DNA from: a bacterium
GTDB lineage: Bacteria; Patescibacteriota; Minisyncoccia; Phycocordibacterales; Phycocordibacteraceae
Reading direction: 5' to 3'
NCBI GenBank assembly: GCA_021781935.1
Contig: JAJXVW010000002.1
Location: 1-27,724 of the forward strand
Length of the DNA stretch: 27,724 nucleotides
This document shows, piece by piece, positions 1 through 8,175 of the stretch. The notes under the pieces were generated by a model. It saw nothing but the letters and a program-made list of their open reading frames with translations, ran no database searches and was not told where the DNA came from. Position 1 is the first letter of the stretch. Each line of letters begins with the position of its first letter. Position numbers and translations under genes: made by a program.

Positions 1-1017
1 CTCGGCGAGGAATTGCGTATTGATGTCTTTCTTCGTCGCGCCGATCGCTTTGCGCAGGCCGATCTCGCGCATGCGCTCGGTGACGTTCGTGAGCATCATG
101 TTCATGATACCTATACCGCCCACGATGAGCGAGATGCCGGCGACGGCGGCGAGGAGCGTCGTGAACGTGCTCGTCACGGAAGAAGCGGCGGAAACAAGGT
201 CCTGTTGGTTCAGGATGCTGAAGTCGGCCTTCGCGGGGTCCGTTATGCCGTGCCGGGAAAGCAGCAGGCTCGTGACGTCGTTTTGTACCTGCGTCATGGA
301 CCCCTGCGAGGTCGCCTGGATATCGATGGTCGAAAGGTACTGGTTTCCTTCTCCGGCGAAGTACTGGAGCGCCGTGCCGAGCGGGATGAACACCTCGTTG
401 TCCTGGCTGCCGAATCCGGAGCCGCCCTTGGTCGACATGAGGCCGACGATCGTAAAGAGAAGGTTGTTGATGCGTATCCGCTGGCCGACGAGATCGGTAG
501 AGGTCGCGGTTGCGCCCCACAGGTCGGTTGCAACGGTGGATCCGATGACGGCGACCTTTTGAAGCGATTGGGATTGTACGTCATTTATGAACGATCCTTG
601 CGCCATCGTGATATTTCGAATAACGGCGTAGCTCCCGTTCACGCCGTCGACGGTCGTGTTCGTGTTCGCGCCCGCGATGGCGATCTGGTACCGTGCCGCA
701 TACTCGCCCGAGACGTTCGCGACATTCGCGACGCCCCCGATGGCGTTCGCGTCGGATACGGTGAGCGAACGCGCGCTCCCTCGGCCGCCTGACGCGCCGA
801 AGCCGAACGTACGCGCCGCGCCCGGCATGACCTCAAGCAGGTTGCTGCCGAGGGAGTTAATCGAAGCGGAAATGGTGTTCTGAGCGCCCTGGCCTATAGC
901 GGTGAGCGCAATGACCGAGGCGATGCCGATGACGATGCCGAGTATCGTGAGTCCGCTGCGAACCTTGTTCGCGGAGAGAGCGGCGTAGGTCTCGTCGAAG
1001 AGGTCGCGCGTGGTCAT
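1..1017 (-). CDS. MacB/FtsX-type ABC transporter permease, partial (C-terminus beyond the window edge)
   Basis: The frame is open from the ATG at 1017 to the window edge, giving 339 codons without a stop. The N-terminus (about residues 17-43, containing KVRSGLTILGIVIGIASVIA) is the typical first membrane helix of MacB permeases. A periplasmic MacB core domain of about 220 residues follows. The FtsX-like membrane domain comes next (LLAAVAGISLIVGGIGIMN), with the family's cytoplasmic ERMREIGLRKAIGA motif. The start codon overlaps the stop of the upstream ATPase gene as ATGA, so translation is probably coupled. Together with the ATPase and the HlyD-like adaptor it forms a MacAB-like exporter. 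Such systems export peptides, lipoproteins or drugs, but the substrate cannot be read from sequence. The last two helices should lie outside the window. Confidence 0.95.
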   Translation of the reverse strand, partial: MTTRDLFDETYAALSANKVRSGLTILGIVIGIASVIALTAIGQGAQNTISASINSLGSNLLEVMPGAARTFGFGASGGRGSARSLTVSDANAIGGVANVANVSGEYAARYQIAIAGANTNTTVDGVNGSYAVIRNITMAQGSFINDVQSQSLQKVAVIGSTVATDLWGATATSTDLVGQRIRINNLLFTIVGLMSTKGGSGFGSQDNEVFIPLGTALQYFAGEGNQYLSTIDIQATSQGSMTQVQNDVTSLLLSRHGITDPAKADFSILNQQDLVSAASSVTSTFTTLLAAVAGISLIVGGIGIMNMMLTNVTERMREIGLRKAIGATKKDINTQFLAE

Positions 1018-1772
1018 GAGAGCTTATTGGTTACCGATGCCGCAGCCTGGCCGTCGTAAAGCATCGTCTCGCGTGTCGCGTCGCGCGGGGAAGGATTCCG
1101 CTCATCTGAGACGACGAGGCCGTCCTTGAGCCGGATCAGGCGATCCGCGTGTTCGGCGATATCCGGCTCATGGGTGATAAGCACGATGGTACGCCCGTGC
1201 TCGCGGTTGAGCTTCTGGAGCGTCCCGAGAACCACGAGCGATGTTTTCGAGTCGAGATTGCCGGTCGGTTCATCCGCGAGCACGAGCGCGGGATCATTCA
1301 CGAGAGCGCGTGCGATCGCGACGCGCTGGATCTGTCCGCCCGAAAGCTGGTTCGAGAGATGCTGGTAGTGCTCCTCAGCGAGTCCGGCGGCGGCGAGCGC
1401 CGCGCGCGCTCGCCGTTCGCGCTCTACTTCCGGAACGTTCGCGTATACGAGCGGGAGCATCACATTGCGCAGCACGGTCGTGCGGGGAAGGAGATTGAAC
1501 GCCTGGAATACGAACCCGATCTTGTCTTTTCGGATCTCGGCGAGCTCGTCGTCCGTCATGGTAGATACATCGCGGCCTTCAAGTACGTAGGTGCCGGAGG
1601 TCGGCGTATCAAGGCACCCGAGAATGTGCATGAGGGTCGATTTCCCCGAACCCGACGGTCCCATGATGGAGACGAACTCTCCCTCGGCTATCGAGAACGA
1701 GACGCCGCGAAGCGCGCGGTACGCTTCCGTTCCTTCGCCGTATGTCTTTGTGATGTGGGCAAGCTCAATCAT
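1014..1772 (-). CDS. MacB/LolD-type ABC transporter ATP-binding protein
   Basis: This 252-residue cytoplasmic ATPase powers the exporter encoded with it. Visible motifs are Walker A GPSGSGKST (residues 38-46), the Q-loop Gln90, the ABC signature LSGGQIQRVAIARAL (143-157), Walker B LVLADE (163-168) and the H-loop His201. The phrase DEPTGNLDSKT is characteristic of the MacB/LolD/FtsE group. The gene starts one base after the adaptor's stop codon (TAG 1774-1776) and ends in an ATGA overlap with the permease, so the three genes form a tight operon in the order adaptor, ATPase, permease. The last 25 or so residues after the conserved domain are unconserved. The family assignment is secure; the transported substrate is unknown. 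Confidence 0.96.
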   Translation of the reverse strand: MIELAHITKTYGEGTEAYRALRGVSFSIAEGEFVSIMGPSGSGKSTLMHILGCLDTPTSGTYVLEGRDVSTMTDDELAEIRKDKIGFVFQAFNLLPRTTVLRNVMLPLVYANVPEVERERRARAALAAAGLAEEHYQHLSNQLSGGQIQRVAIARALVNDPALVLADEPTGNLDSKTSLVVLGTLQKLNREHGRTIVLITHEPDIAEHADRLIRLKDGLVVSDERNPSPRDATRETMLYDGQAAASVTNKLS

Positions 1773-1773
1773 G

Positions 1774-3564
1774 CTAGCCGCCGATCGCGCGGAACGCGCC
1801 GCCGCCGCGGAACGCGCCGCCGTTGAAACGCGAGGTTGCGTTCGCCGCAGCCGAGGGCACCGCGGCGGCGTTCGTCGTCTGCGTGACCACCTGTTCGCCC
1901 GCGGAGAGCCCGCGTTCGATAATCGTGTTCGTATCGTCGGACAAACCGGTCGTCACGAATGTCCGAACGGGCGGTATCGCGCTCGGCGCCCCAGGCAAGA
2001 CGCCGCTGCCGGGAATCGGCGTCTTGAATACCTCGACGTAGCTTTGCGAACCGGCGGTCTTCACGGCGCTCGTCGGCACCATGAGGCCGGTCTCGGTCCC
2101 GGTCACGATCTCGGCGGTGGCGCTCATTCCTGGAAGTACGGATGCGTTCGGCGTATCGAATGTGATGATCGCGTTATAGGATACGACTCCCTGAGTCGCC
2201 GTTCCGAGCGTGTCGACCTCGGAAACCGTGCCGGCTACCGTGACGTTCGGCAGCGCGTCGAACGTCAGGGTCGCTTTCTGTCCGACCTTGAGCTTCGCCG
2301 CATCGACTTCGTTGACGGAAATATCGACCGTCTGCTGGTTCGCCACGAGCGTCGCGATAGATGAAGCGCTCCCGGCTTGATCGTATCTTTTCACGGCGAC
2401 CGATGCGATCGTTCCCGAGAACGGAGCCGTTACGGTGTAATCGGCGACCGTTTGCGCGGCCGTCGAAACGGTTTGCTGCGCCTGCGCGAGCGAGAGTTCA
2501 GCCTGCTGGACCGTAAGCGCATTTGCGCCGCCCGTCGTCTGCTGCAGCGTGTTCTGTGCCTGGGCGAGATCCTGCTCGGCCGTGACGATATTCGATTTCG
2601 CGGTGAGCGCCGCGGATAAGTCGCTGTTCATGGTGGTACCGTCGGCGGCGGTCGTTGAGAGCAGCGACGTGAGCGTGGCGTTCGGCTTGAGATTGTACGT
2701 GGTGTAATCGTTGTTTATCCGATCGAAGAAGCTGTGCACGTTCTGAACCGCCTCCGCCATTGCCTGGGCGGCGCTATAGGTGGTATCCGCAAGCGAAAGG
2801 AGCGTGGAATTATCAGCCGTGAGAGCGGTCGTTTTGTACGTTACGAGCGCGGTGTTATAGGCGGTCACGGCCGCGGCGTATGCGGTTTCCGCGGCGTTCT
2901 TGTAGACGCCGATCGAGTCATCATACTGGGCGACGGTATCGGCAAGCGCATCAACGTTGTCCTGGGTCGCGCGTCCCTGCACGTTCTGACTGTAGAGCGC
3001 CTGGTAGAGATCGTTTTGCACGGTCGAGAGGTCGCTGTAGACGTTCGAGAGCGTCCCGTACGAAGCATCGTGGGTCTTCTGAAGCGAAGTCTGCGCGTTC
3101 GTGACCCCGTTTTGCGCAGTCAGCAGGTTGAGCGCAAGCGTCGAAGAAGCCGTGTTCTGCTCGTATGAGAGCTCCGCATTCTTGAGCGACAGTTCCGCGG
3201 TGCGCAGCGCCTCAAGCGCGCTGGTCGCATCGAGCTGCGCGATCGCCTGCCCGGCACGGACCCGTTCGCCCGGCGTAACGTAGACGGCGGTTACCTCGCC
3301 CGAAACCTGCGGGGTTAGGTCGAGCTGCTGCGAGGCGCTCACCTGCCCGGTCTCGGTCATCGCCGCGACGACGGTGCCCGTCGCGACGGTTGCGGTCACA
3401 TAGCGCGTCTGCAGCGGCGTCGCCGTGAGCGTCGCGTAGGCTTCGTAGCCTCCGTAGAGCGCGACGATAGCGATAATAACGCTCCAGAAGCGATGTGCGC
3501 GCGCGAAGTCGCGTACGACGGTGTATACGGACTTCGGTACACGGGAGAGCGAGGCGGCGTCCAT
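1774..3564 (-). CDS. HlyD/MacA-like membrane fusion (periplasmic adaptor) protein
   Basis: This 596-residue adaptor has one N-terminal membrane anchor (about residues 26-45). A biotinyl/lipoyl-like half follows (GQVSASQQLDLTPQVSGEVT, then VYVTPGERVRAGQAIAQLD). A very long Ala/Gln/Thr-rich alpha-helical hairpin spans about residues 120-370. The second lipoyl half (VTAPFSGTIASVAVKRYDQAG) and beta-barrel domains come next, and the tail is rich in Gly, Arg and Phe. It is longer than the usual 350-450 residues of MacA because of the extended hairpin. In diderms such proteins bridge the inner-membrane transporter to an outer channel. CPR cells are usually considered monoderm, so here it may reach across the wall. 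It is the first gene of the exporter operon. No good Shine-Dalgarno sequence is seen before the ATG. Confidence 0.93.
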   Translation of the reverse strand: MDAASLSRVPKSVYTVVRDFARAHRFWSVIIAIVALYGGYEAYATLTATPLQTRYVTATVATGTVVAAMTETGQVSASQQLDLTPQVSGEVTAVYVTPGERVRAGQAIAQLDATSALEALRTAELSLKNAELSYEQNTASSTLALNLLTAQNGVTNAQTSLQKTHDASYGTLSNVYSDLSTVQNDLYQALYSQNVQGRATQDNVDALADTVAQYDDSIGVYKNAAETAYAAAVTAYNTALVTYKTTALTADNSTLLSLADTTYSAAQAMAEAVQNVHSFFDRINNDYTTYNLKPNATLTSLLSTTAADGTTMNSDLSAALTAKSNIVTAEQDLAQAQNTLQQTTGGANALTVQQAELSLAQAQQTVSTAAQTVADYTVTAPFSGTIASVAVKRYDQAGSASSIATLVANQQTVDISVNEVDAAKLKVGQKATLTFDALPNVTVAGTVSEVDTLGTATQGVVSYNAIITFDTPNASVLPGMSATAEIVTGTETGLMVPTSAVKTAGSQSYVEVFKTPIPGSGVLPGAPSAIPPVRTFVTTGLSDDTNTIIERGLSAGEQVVTQTTNAAAVPSAAANATSRFNGGAFRGGGAFRAIGG

Positions 3565-3640
3565 GAGCAGATTTAGTAAGGTCGTTTAAGTATTACGCTT
3601 CCATACTACTACGTTTCGCCGGGCGGTTTGTTCTTCGCGA

Positions 3641-3678
3641 ATAAAAAGCCGGCGGTCTCTGGGGAGACCGCCGGCTTT
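3641..3678 (-). terminator. Rho-independent terminator of the small membrane protein gene
   Basis: Arms 3645-3659 and 3664-3678 form a perfect 15-bp stem with a 4-base loop. Reading on the minus strand, the stem is followed by TTTTTATTC. It lies just after the stop of the gene at 3687-4052 and upstream of the adaptor gene, insulating the exporter operon. Confidence 0.9.
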
Positions 3679-3686
3679 GCTGCCGG

Positions 3687-4052
3687 CTATCGCGGCTTCG
3701 ACCGATCCTTCCGGTGCATGACCGACGAGAGCAGTTTGGCGATCGTACCGAACGCGAAGCCGCCGAGCCCGCCGAACGCGAGCGCCGCTCCCCAGTGCAC
3801 GGAAGAGTATATCCGATCCGCGAACATCGCGCAGAAAAAGAGGAACAAGCTCGTAACTACCATGGTAGCGGCAAGAATCGGCGGTCCGTTCCGCCAGTAT
3901 GTGCGCAACAGGATGACGAGACAGAGGCCGATCGTGAAGCATATCCCGAACGCGACGTGCTCCCTATCGGTCGCGTGGAGCATGCGCGGATCGCTAATGG
4001 ATTGCCAGATGATGCGCGCCGCCAGAATCGCGCGCGTTCCGTAGTAGCTCAT
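3687..4052 (-). CDS. Small membrane protein of unknown function
   Basis: I do not recognise this 121-residue protein. It has three likely membrane helices: about residues 32-50 (HVAFGICFTIGLCLVILL), 57-77 (PILAATMVVTSLFLFFCAMF) and 86-107 (HWGAALAFGGLGGFAFGTIA). A short basic tail (HRKDRSKPR) follows. The start is well supported by a strong Shine-Dalgarno AAGGAGGG (4058-4065) five bases before the ATG, unlike most genes here. A strong terminator follows the stop at once, so it is a single-gene unit. Overlapping ORFs in other frames lack such hydrophobic structure and are shadows. Confidence 0.8.
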   Translation of the reverse strand: MSYYGTRAILAARIIWQSISDPRMLHATDREHVAFGICFTIGLCLVILLRTYWRNGPPILAATMVVTSLFLFFCAMFADRIYSSVHWGAALAFGGLGGFAFGTIAKLLSSVMHRKDRSKPR

Positions 4053-4145
4053 GGCGACCCTCCTTGGGTCGATATTTTGCGTCTACCGGCATAGTGCCAC
4101 GGTTCGGGCGCGAAGGGAACCGGGCGCCGCTCGGGCGCGGGGCGC

Positions 4146-5846
4146 TCACGCCGCGCTCTGGATCATGTCGCGGCGGATATCCTCGAACGTGCCGCCGACC
4201 TTTTTCCCCGGGTTCAGTATATTCAAGGGATCGAACGCCTTCTTCGTGCGCTCGAAAAGCGTCTCCATTTCAGCGCCGAAGAGCTGTCGTAGGTACGGCG
4301 TGCGGATGATGCCGTCGTTGTGTTCGCCGGTGGTCGTGCCTCCCTCGGCGATCACGAGGTCGTAGACCTTCGGCGCGAGCTCGAGAACGACGTCGCGGTT
4401 TTCCTTTTTCGAAAGATCCATAAGCGGGATGATATGGAAATTGCCGTTCCCGATATGGCCTGCGATCGTGTAGATGAAATGGCTCTGGTATTCGTCGAGG
4501 AGCGCGTTCAGTTTCGGGAGAAACGTGGGGTAGGTTTCCGGCGGCACGACGAAATCGTCGATGAACGGACTCGCGTACAGGCCGTGCAGATTCTTGCGCA
4601 GGAGCGAGAAGGATTCACGACGCACGATCCAGAACTTTTCCGACTCTCTTTCGTTGCGTTCGATCTTCGTTTGCACGGGCAGCCCAAGCAAGGCGTTTTT
4701 TGCCGCGACGGCTTTTCGGTCCGCTTCAGCGGTGGAATCTTCCGCGAATTCAGCCATGAGGACGAGTTTCGGAACGCCGCCGGTAGCGACCATCGCCGCT
4801 TCCGGTATGAAGTCGATCCCGAGCCGCACCGCCCGCGCCCAGCCCATTTGCTTCAGCATGTCGGGAAGGAACCGAACGGCCAATTCAAATGTCTTGTCGT
4901 CGTAACTCTCGAATGATTCGGGTGCGGTCGGCAGTACGCGCTTCACCACTTCGGGAAGTATCGCGAGATCGGAAAGGAAAATGACGAGCATCGCGCGATG
5001 CTCCTTCGGCGTGACGAGCCCGAGCCGGGCTTTCGTCCACAGGGCAAGCGTGCCCTGACTCCCGCAGACGAGCTTCGCGAGATTCATTCCGCCCGTCTTA
5101 AGGTCGCGCACGTTCCAGAGCGCGTAGCCCGCTGAATTCTTCGAGACCTTCGGTTTGTGCGCCTTGATGACGTCACCGTGCTTCGTGAGGATATCGTCCA
5201 TTTCGCGATAGATGCTGCCTTCGAGGTCCTGCTTCTTCTTTCGGTCCTCGACCTCTTCAGGGGTGAGGTGTTTGAAAGTCGTCTTCGTACCGTCTGAGAG
5301 CACGACCTCGAGCTCCGCTATATAGTCTTCAGTCTTGCCGTACTCGAGGGTGCGCTCGCCGCCGGAGTTATTCGCGACGATGCCGCCCATCGCGCAGAGC
5401 TCACGGCTTGCAGGATAGGAGGGGAGAATGAGATTCTCCTTGAGCGTCTCCTTTTCGAAATCGCGATAATAGACGCCGGGTTCGGTAACCGCAAAGCCCG
5501 TAGGCTCCCGCGCATCCTTTGCGTCCGCCGCGGTGCGCGTCACTTCAAGGACGCGGTTCATGTATTCGGTGAATGATACGACGACGCCTGCGGTAAGCGG
5601 GCCGCCGCTCATGTCCGTCCCGGCGGAACGCCCCGCAAGGCACACCTCGGCGCCCGCGTGCTTCGCGTCGTGTATCTCCTTCACGATAGCCGCAACATCG
5701 TCAGCATCCTTCGGATATGCGACGAGTTCCGGCATGACCTGGAAAAGGGAAGTGTCGCGGCTATTCTTCGCGAGCGTCGCCGCATCGTCTTTCACCTCGC
5801 CTTTGATTCGATTCGCGAGCTCGCGTTTCAGGTCGTATTCCGTCAT
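4146..5846 (-). CDS. FAD-binding oxidase, GlcD / D-lactate dehydrogenase type
   Basis: This 566-residue flavoenzyme of the VAO/PCMH fold probably oxidises a 2-hydroxy acid (D-lactate or a relative) and passes electrons to a quinone. The FAD_binding_4 domain covers about residues 36-280: the pyrophosphate-binding loop AGRSAGTDMSGGPL (71-84), GGIVANNSGG (154-163) and GSQGTLALWTKARL (262-275). The C-terminal FAD-oxidase domain has GHIGNGNFH (463-471), GGTTTGEHNDGI (502-513) and FDPLNILNPGKK (538-549). The frame stays open 83 codons further upstream, but I chose the ATG at 5846. Homology begins there, and a -10 box TATACT (5853-5858) lies six bases before it. Two usual residues differ: GSEGT is GSQGT, and GHxGDGN is GHIGNGN. 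The exact substrate is not certain. Confidence 0.9.
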   Translation of the reverse strand: MTEYDLKRELANRIKGEVKDDAATLAKNSRDTSLFQVMPELVAYPKDADDVAAIVKEIHDAKHAGAEVCLAGRSAGTDMSGGPLTAGVVVSFTEYMNRVLEVTRTAADAKDAREPTGFAVTEPGVYYRDFEKETLKENLILPSYPASRELCAMGGIVANNSGGERTLEYGKTEDYIAELEVVLSDGTKTTFKHLTPEEVEDRKKKQDLEGSIYREMDDILTKHGDVIKAHKPKVSKNSAGYALWNVRDLKTGGMNLAKLVCGSQGTLALWTKARLGLVTPKEHRAMLVIFLSDLAILPEVVKRVLPTAPESFESYDDKTFELAVRFLPDMLKQMGWARAVRLGIDFIPEAAMVATGGVPKLVLMAEFAEDSTAEADRKAVAAKNALLGLPVQTKIERNERESEKFWIVRRESFSLLRKNLHGLYASPFIDDFVVPPETYPTFLPKLNALLDEYQSHFIYTIAGHIGNGNFHIIPLMDLSKKENRDVVLELAPKVYDLVIAEGGTTTGEHNDGIIRTPYLRQLFGAEMETLFERTKKAFDPLNILNPGKKVGGTFEDIRRDMIQSAA

Positions 5847-5852
5847 GCGTCG

Positions 5853-5858
5853 AGTATA
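5853..5858 (-). promoter_or_regulatory. -10 box of the FAD oxidase gene (leaderless type)
   Basis: TATACT on the minus strand ends six bases before the ATG at 5846, so transcription would start at or next to the start codon. No Shine-Dalgarno sequence is present. The 193-base divergent gap (5847-6039) holds this promoter and that of the plus-strand gene. Confidence 0.6.
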
Positions 5859-6039
5859 CCCCGGCAGATTCCCGAACCGGCGCGTGCATACGATGCGGCT
5901 GTGCACGTCGGCGAGCACCGTCCCGTTGCGCCGCGTGATTGCGACCGTGCGGGCCGCGGCGTATGCTGCGGGGACCCGACAGCTCGAGCGAGCGTCGTTT
6001 TGCCGGAACGAGGAACCGCTCCGATTCAAAGACAAAGAC

Positions 6040-6456
6040 ATGAAGCACGCTACCCCGATCCTCGCGTTTTTCGCGCTCATCATCGCCGCGCTCACGCTGC
6101 GCTACTACGGAAGCGCGCAGGCGCCGCAGAGGCCTCAGAGGAGTACGGCAGCGGGTGAGTTCCAAACCGGCGTCCGCGGAACGGTGCTGCTAAGCGGCAC
6201 GTGCCCGTTTCCCGCGGGTTCCATCGCCGGTACGCCACTCCGCGCTGCGGTGTCAGCCGCGCCGCCGAACCGAGCGCTGCCGTCCGTTACCGTTCGCTCC
6301 GCGCCCGACGGGAGCTTCGCGCTTTCGCTGCCCACGGGTCCGTACCTGCTTTCAGCGCAGACCGGCAGAATGTCGCCTGCCTGTCCGTCCCTCGATGTCA
6401 TCGTGCCGGCTGACGGTTACGCGACTGCGGTCATTTGTTGTGCGGCCGCTCCGTAG
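6040..6456 (+). CDS. Small secreted or membrane-anchored protein, carboxypeptidase-regulatory-like
   Basis: This 138-residue protein starts with a basic residue and a hydrophobic helix (ATPILAFFALIIAALTLRYYG, residues 4-24 or so), a signal peptide or anchor. The outside part reads GVRGTVLLSGTCPF, then VTVRSAPDGSFALSLPTGPYLLSAQ. This resembles the beta-sandwich carboxypeptidase-regulatory-like or DUF4382-type domains, in which G-x-V is followed by DG-F-L-PG-Y-L. Four cysteines are present (CPF, ACPS, VICC), which may form disulfides. The frame is open far upstream but is antisense to the FAD oxidase there, so I took the ATG at 6040 where the signal sequence begins. No clear Shine-Dalgarno sequence. 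Function unknown. Confidence 0.72.
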   Translation: MKHATPILAFFALIIAALTLRYYGSAQAPQRPQRSTAAGEFQTGVRGTVLLSGTCPFPAGSIAGTPLRAAVSAAPPNRALPSVTVRSAPDGSFALSLPTGPYLLSAQTGRMSPACPSLDVIVPADGYATAVICCAAAP

Positions 6457-6476
6457 CAGCCGGTCCTGCTGCCTTT

Positions 6477-6485
6477 TGTTACAAT
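6477..6485 (+). promoter_or_regulatory. Extended -10 (TGT TACAAT) of the helicase gene
   Basis: TG-n-TACAAT ends seven bases before the ATG at 6493, with no recognisable -35 and no Shine-Dalgarno sequence. The same nine bases occur before the SET gene at 23012-23020. Confidence 0.6.
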
Positions 6486-6492
6486 CGTACGA

Positions 6493-8175
6493 ATGACGCA
6501 GGCAGAGGCGCTTTCGATACTCAAGACCGGTGCGAACGTCTTTCTCACCGGCGAGCCGGGCAGCGGAAAGACGCATACGGTGAATGCCTTCATTGAGTGG
6601 TTGCGTTCCTGCGGCATCGAGCCGTCCGTGACCGCCGCAACCGGCATCGCCGCGACGCACGTGTCGGGGATGACGCTCCATTCCTGGAGCGGGATAGGCA
6701 TACAAGACGCTCTCTCGCGCGCGGACGTTGACCGCATCGCGTCTCGAGAGCATGTGGCGCGCCGCATCACGAAGGCGAAGGTGCTCATCATCGATGAGAT
6801 TTCGATGCTTTCCGCAGCGACGTTTGCGGCGGCGGATGCCGTGTGCCGTGAAGTTCGACGCGACGAGCGCCCGTTCGGCGGTCTGGTGGTCGTGGTTGTG
6901 GGAGATTTCTTCCAGCTCCCTCCGGTCTCCCGGGGCACGAAGGTCGCTTTCGCGTTCGAGTCGCAGGCCTGGCGCGAATTGAATCCGATAATCTGCTATC
7001 TCGCCGAGCAGCATCGCCAAGACGATCCTGACTTCTTGAGCGTGCTCTCCGCGATCCGGAGCGGAGAAGTGGATGAACTTCACTATGAATCGCTCATCGC
7101 GCGGCAGATCACGGCAGAGAAGCCGCCCGAAGGCGCGCCGAAGCTCTACTCGCATAACGCTGATGTCGACCGGTTGAATGCCGCGGCGCTTTCCGCATTG
7201 CCTGGCCGCGCGCGGAGCTTCCTCATGACAGCGAACGGGAAGGACACGCTCGTTGATGCGCTTAAGCGGGGCTGTCTCTCGCCCGAAGTGCTCGAGGTGA
7301 AGGAAGGAGCGCGCGTCATGTTCACGAAGAACTCGCCGCAGGGAAAGTTCGTGAACGGTACGCTCGGCACCGTCGTCTCGTTTGCGCAGGGCAGCGGGCT
7401 TCCGGTCGTCGAAACCGAAGCAGGCCGTACGATCGAAGCCGATCCCATGGACTGGCAGGTGGAGGAAAACGGGAAAGTGCGGGCAACGGTAACGCAGGTT
7501 CCGCTGCGCCTTGCATATGCGATGACCGTGCACAAAAGCCAGGGGATTTCCATGGATGCCGCCGTCATCGACCTTTCACGCGCATTCGAATACGGCCAGG
7601 GGTACGTCGCTTTGAGCCGCGTTCGGCGTCTCCGAGGGCTCCATCTGCTCGGTCTCAATGAACGAGCGCTGCAGGTGCATCCGGCAATCCGCGCGCAGGA
7701 CTATGCGTTCCGCAGCGCTTCCGAAGCGGCCGCGGAGACATTCGGATCACTGCCGCCGCAAGAGCTTGAGGGACTGCAGAAGCGATGCGTGAAGGCTATG
7801 GGAGGAGCGTGGCTGCCTGAAGGCAGCCGGAGCACCGCATCACGCGTAATTGGTACGGCCCGCGCCGCAGGCGGACTTCCGGGGCGTCTTGCGCAGACGC
7901 TGCAGACCGTACGAGATACGAAGACACTGAAGGAGGCAGCCCGGGCACGCGGTCTCGCGGTCTCGACCATCGTCCGTCATCTCGAGGAGCTGCAGGAGCT
8001 CGGGCATCTGGCGAAGTCGGACTTCGCGCACCTCCTATCCGATCGGCAGGCGGTTGAAGAGATCCACGAGGCGCTTCGGCAGGAGGGGAGCGAGACGCTC
8101 TCGCCGGCATTTCATTCTTTACGCGGGAAGTACTCGTTCGAGACCATCCGACTTGCCCGCCTGCTTCGTCCGTGA
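6493..8175 (+). CDS. PIF1-like superfamily 1B DNA helicase with C-terminal helix-turn-helix domain
   Basis: This 560-residue protein is a 5'-3' helicase of the PIF1/RecD-like group. Motifs in order: Walker A GEPGSGKT (20-27), AATGIAA (48-54) with THVSGMTLHSW, Walker B IIDEISML (99-106), motif III VGDFFQLPPV (136-145), the C-terminal RecA-like lobe with MTVHKSQGISMD (about 343-354) and YVALSRVRRLRGL (about 372-384). Residues about 465-515 (TLKEAARARGLAVSTIVRHL) form a helix-turn-helix of the type found at RecQ C-termini (HTH_40), which may bind DNA. PIF1 helicases unwind forks, G-quadruplexes and R-loops. The last 57 bases overlap the 3' end of the convergent ATPase gene. Confidence 0.92.
   Translation: MTQAEALSILKTGANVFLTGEPGSGKTHTVNAFIEWLRSCGIEPSVTAATGIAATHVSGMTLHSWSGIGIQDALSRADVDRIASREHVARRITKAKVLIIDEISMLSAATFAAADAVCREVRRDERPFGGLVVVVVGDFFQLPPVSRGTKVAFAFESQAWRELNPIICYLAEQHRQDDPDFLSVLSAIRSGEVDELHYESLIARQITAEKPPEGAPKLYSHNADVDRLNAAALSALPGRARSFLMTANGKDTLVDALKRGCLSPEVLEVKEGARVMFTKNSPQGKFVNGTLGTVVSFAQGSGLPVVETEAGRTIEADPMDWQVEENGKVRATVTQVPLRLAYAMTVHKSQGISMDAAVIDLSRAFEYGQGYVALSRVRRLRGLHLLGLNERALQVHPAIRAQDYAFRSASEAAAETFGSLPPQELEGLQKRCVKAMGGAWLPEGSRSTASRVIGTARAAGGLPGRLAQTLQTVRDTKTLKEAARARGLAVSTIVRHLEELQELGHLAKSDFAHLLSDRQAVEEIHEALRQEGSETLSPAFHSLRGKYSFETIRLARLLRP

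Noticed and set aside
5847..6095. N-terminal extension of the FAD oxidase
   Set aside because: The extra 83 residues have no oxidase homology, contain the -10 box in the DNA, and overlap the divergent secreted-protein gene.
6352..7533. 393-codon minus-strand ORF opposite the helicase
   Set aside because: Antisense to conserved helicase motifs; the composition is His/Arg-rich and lacks any family motif.
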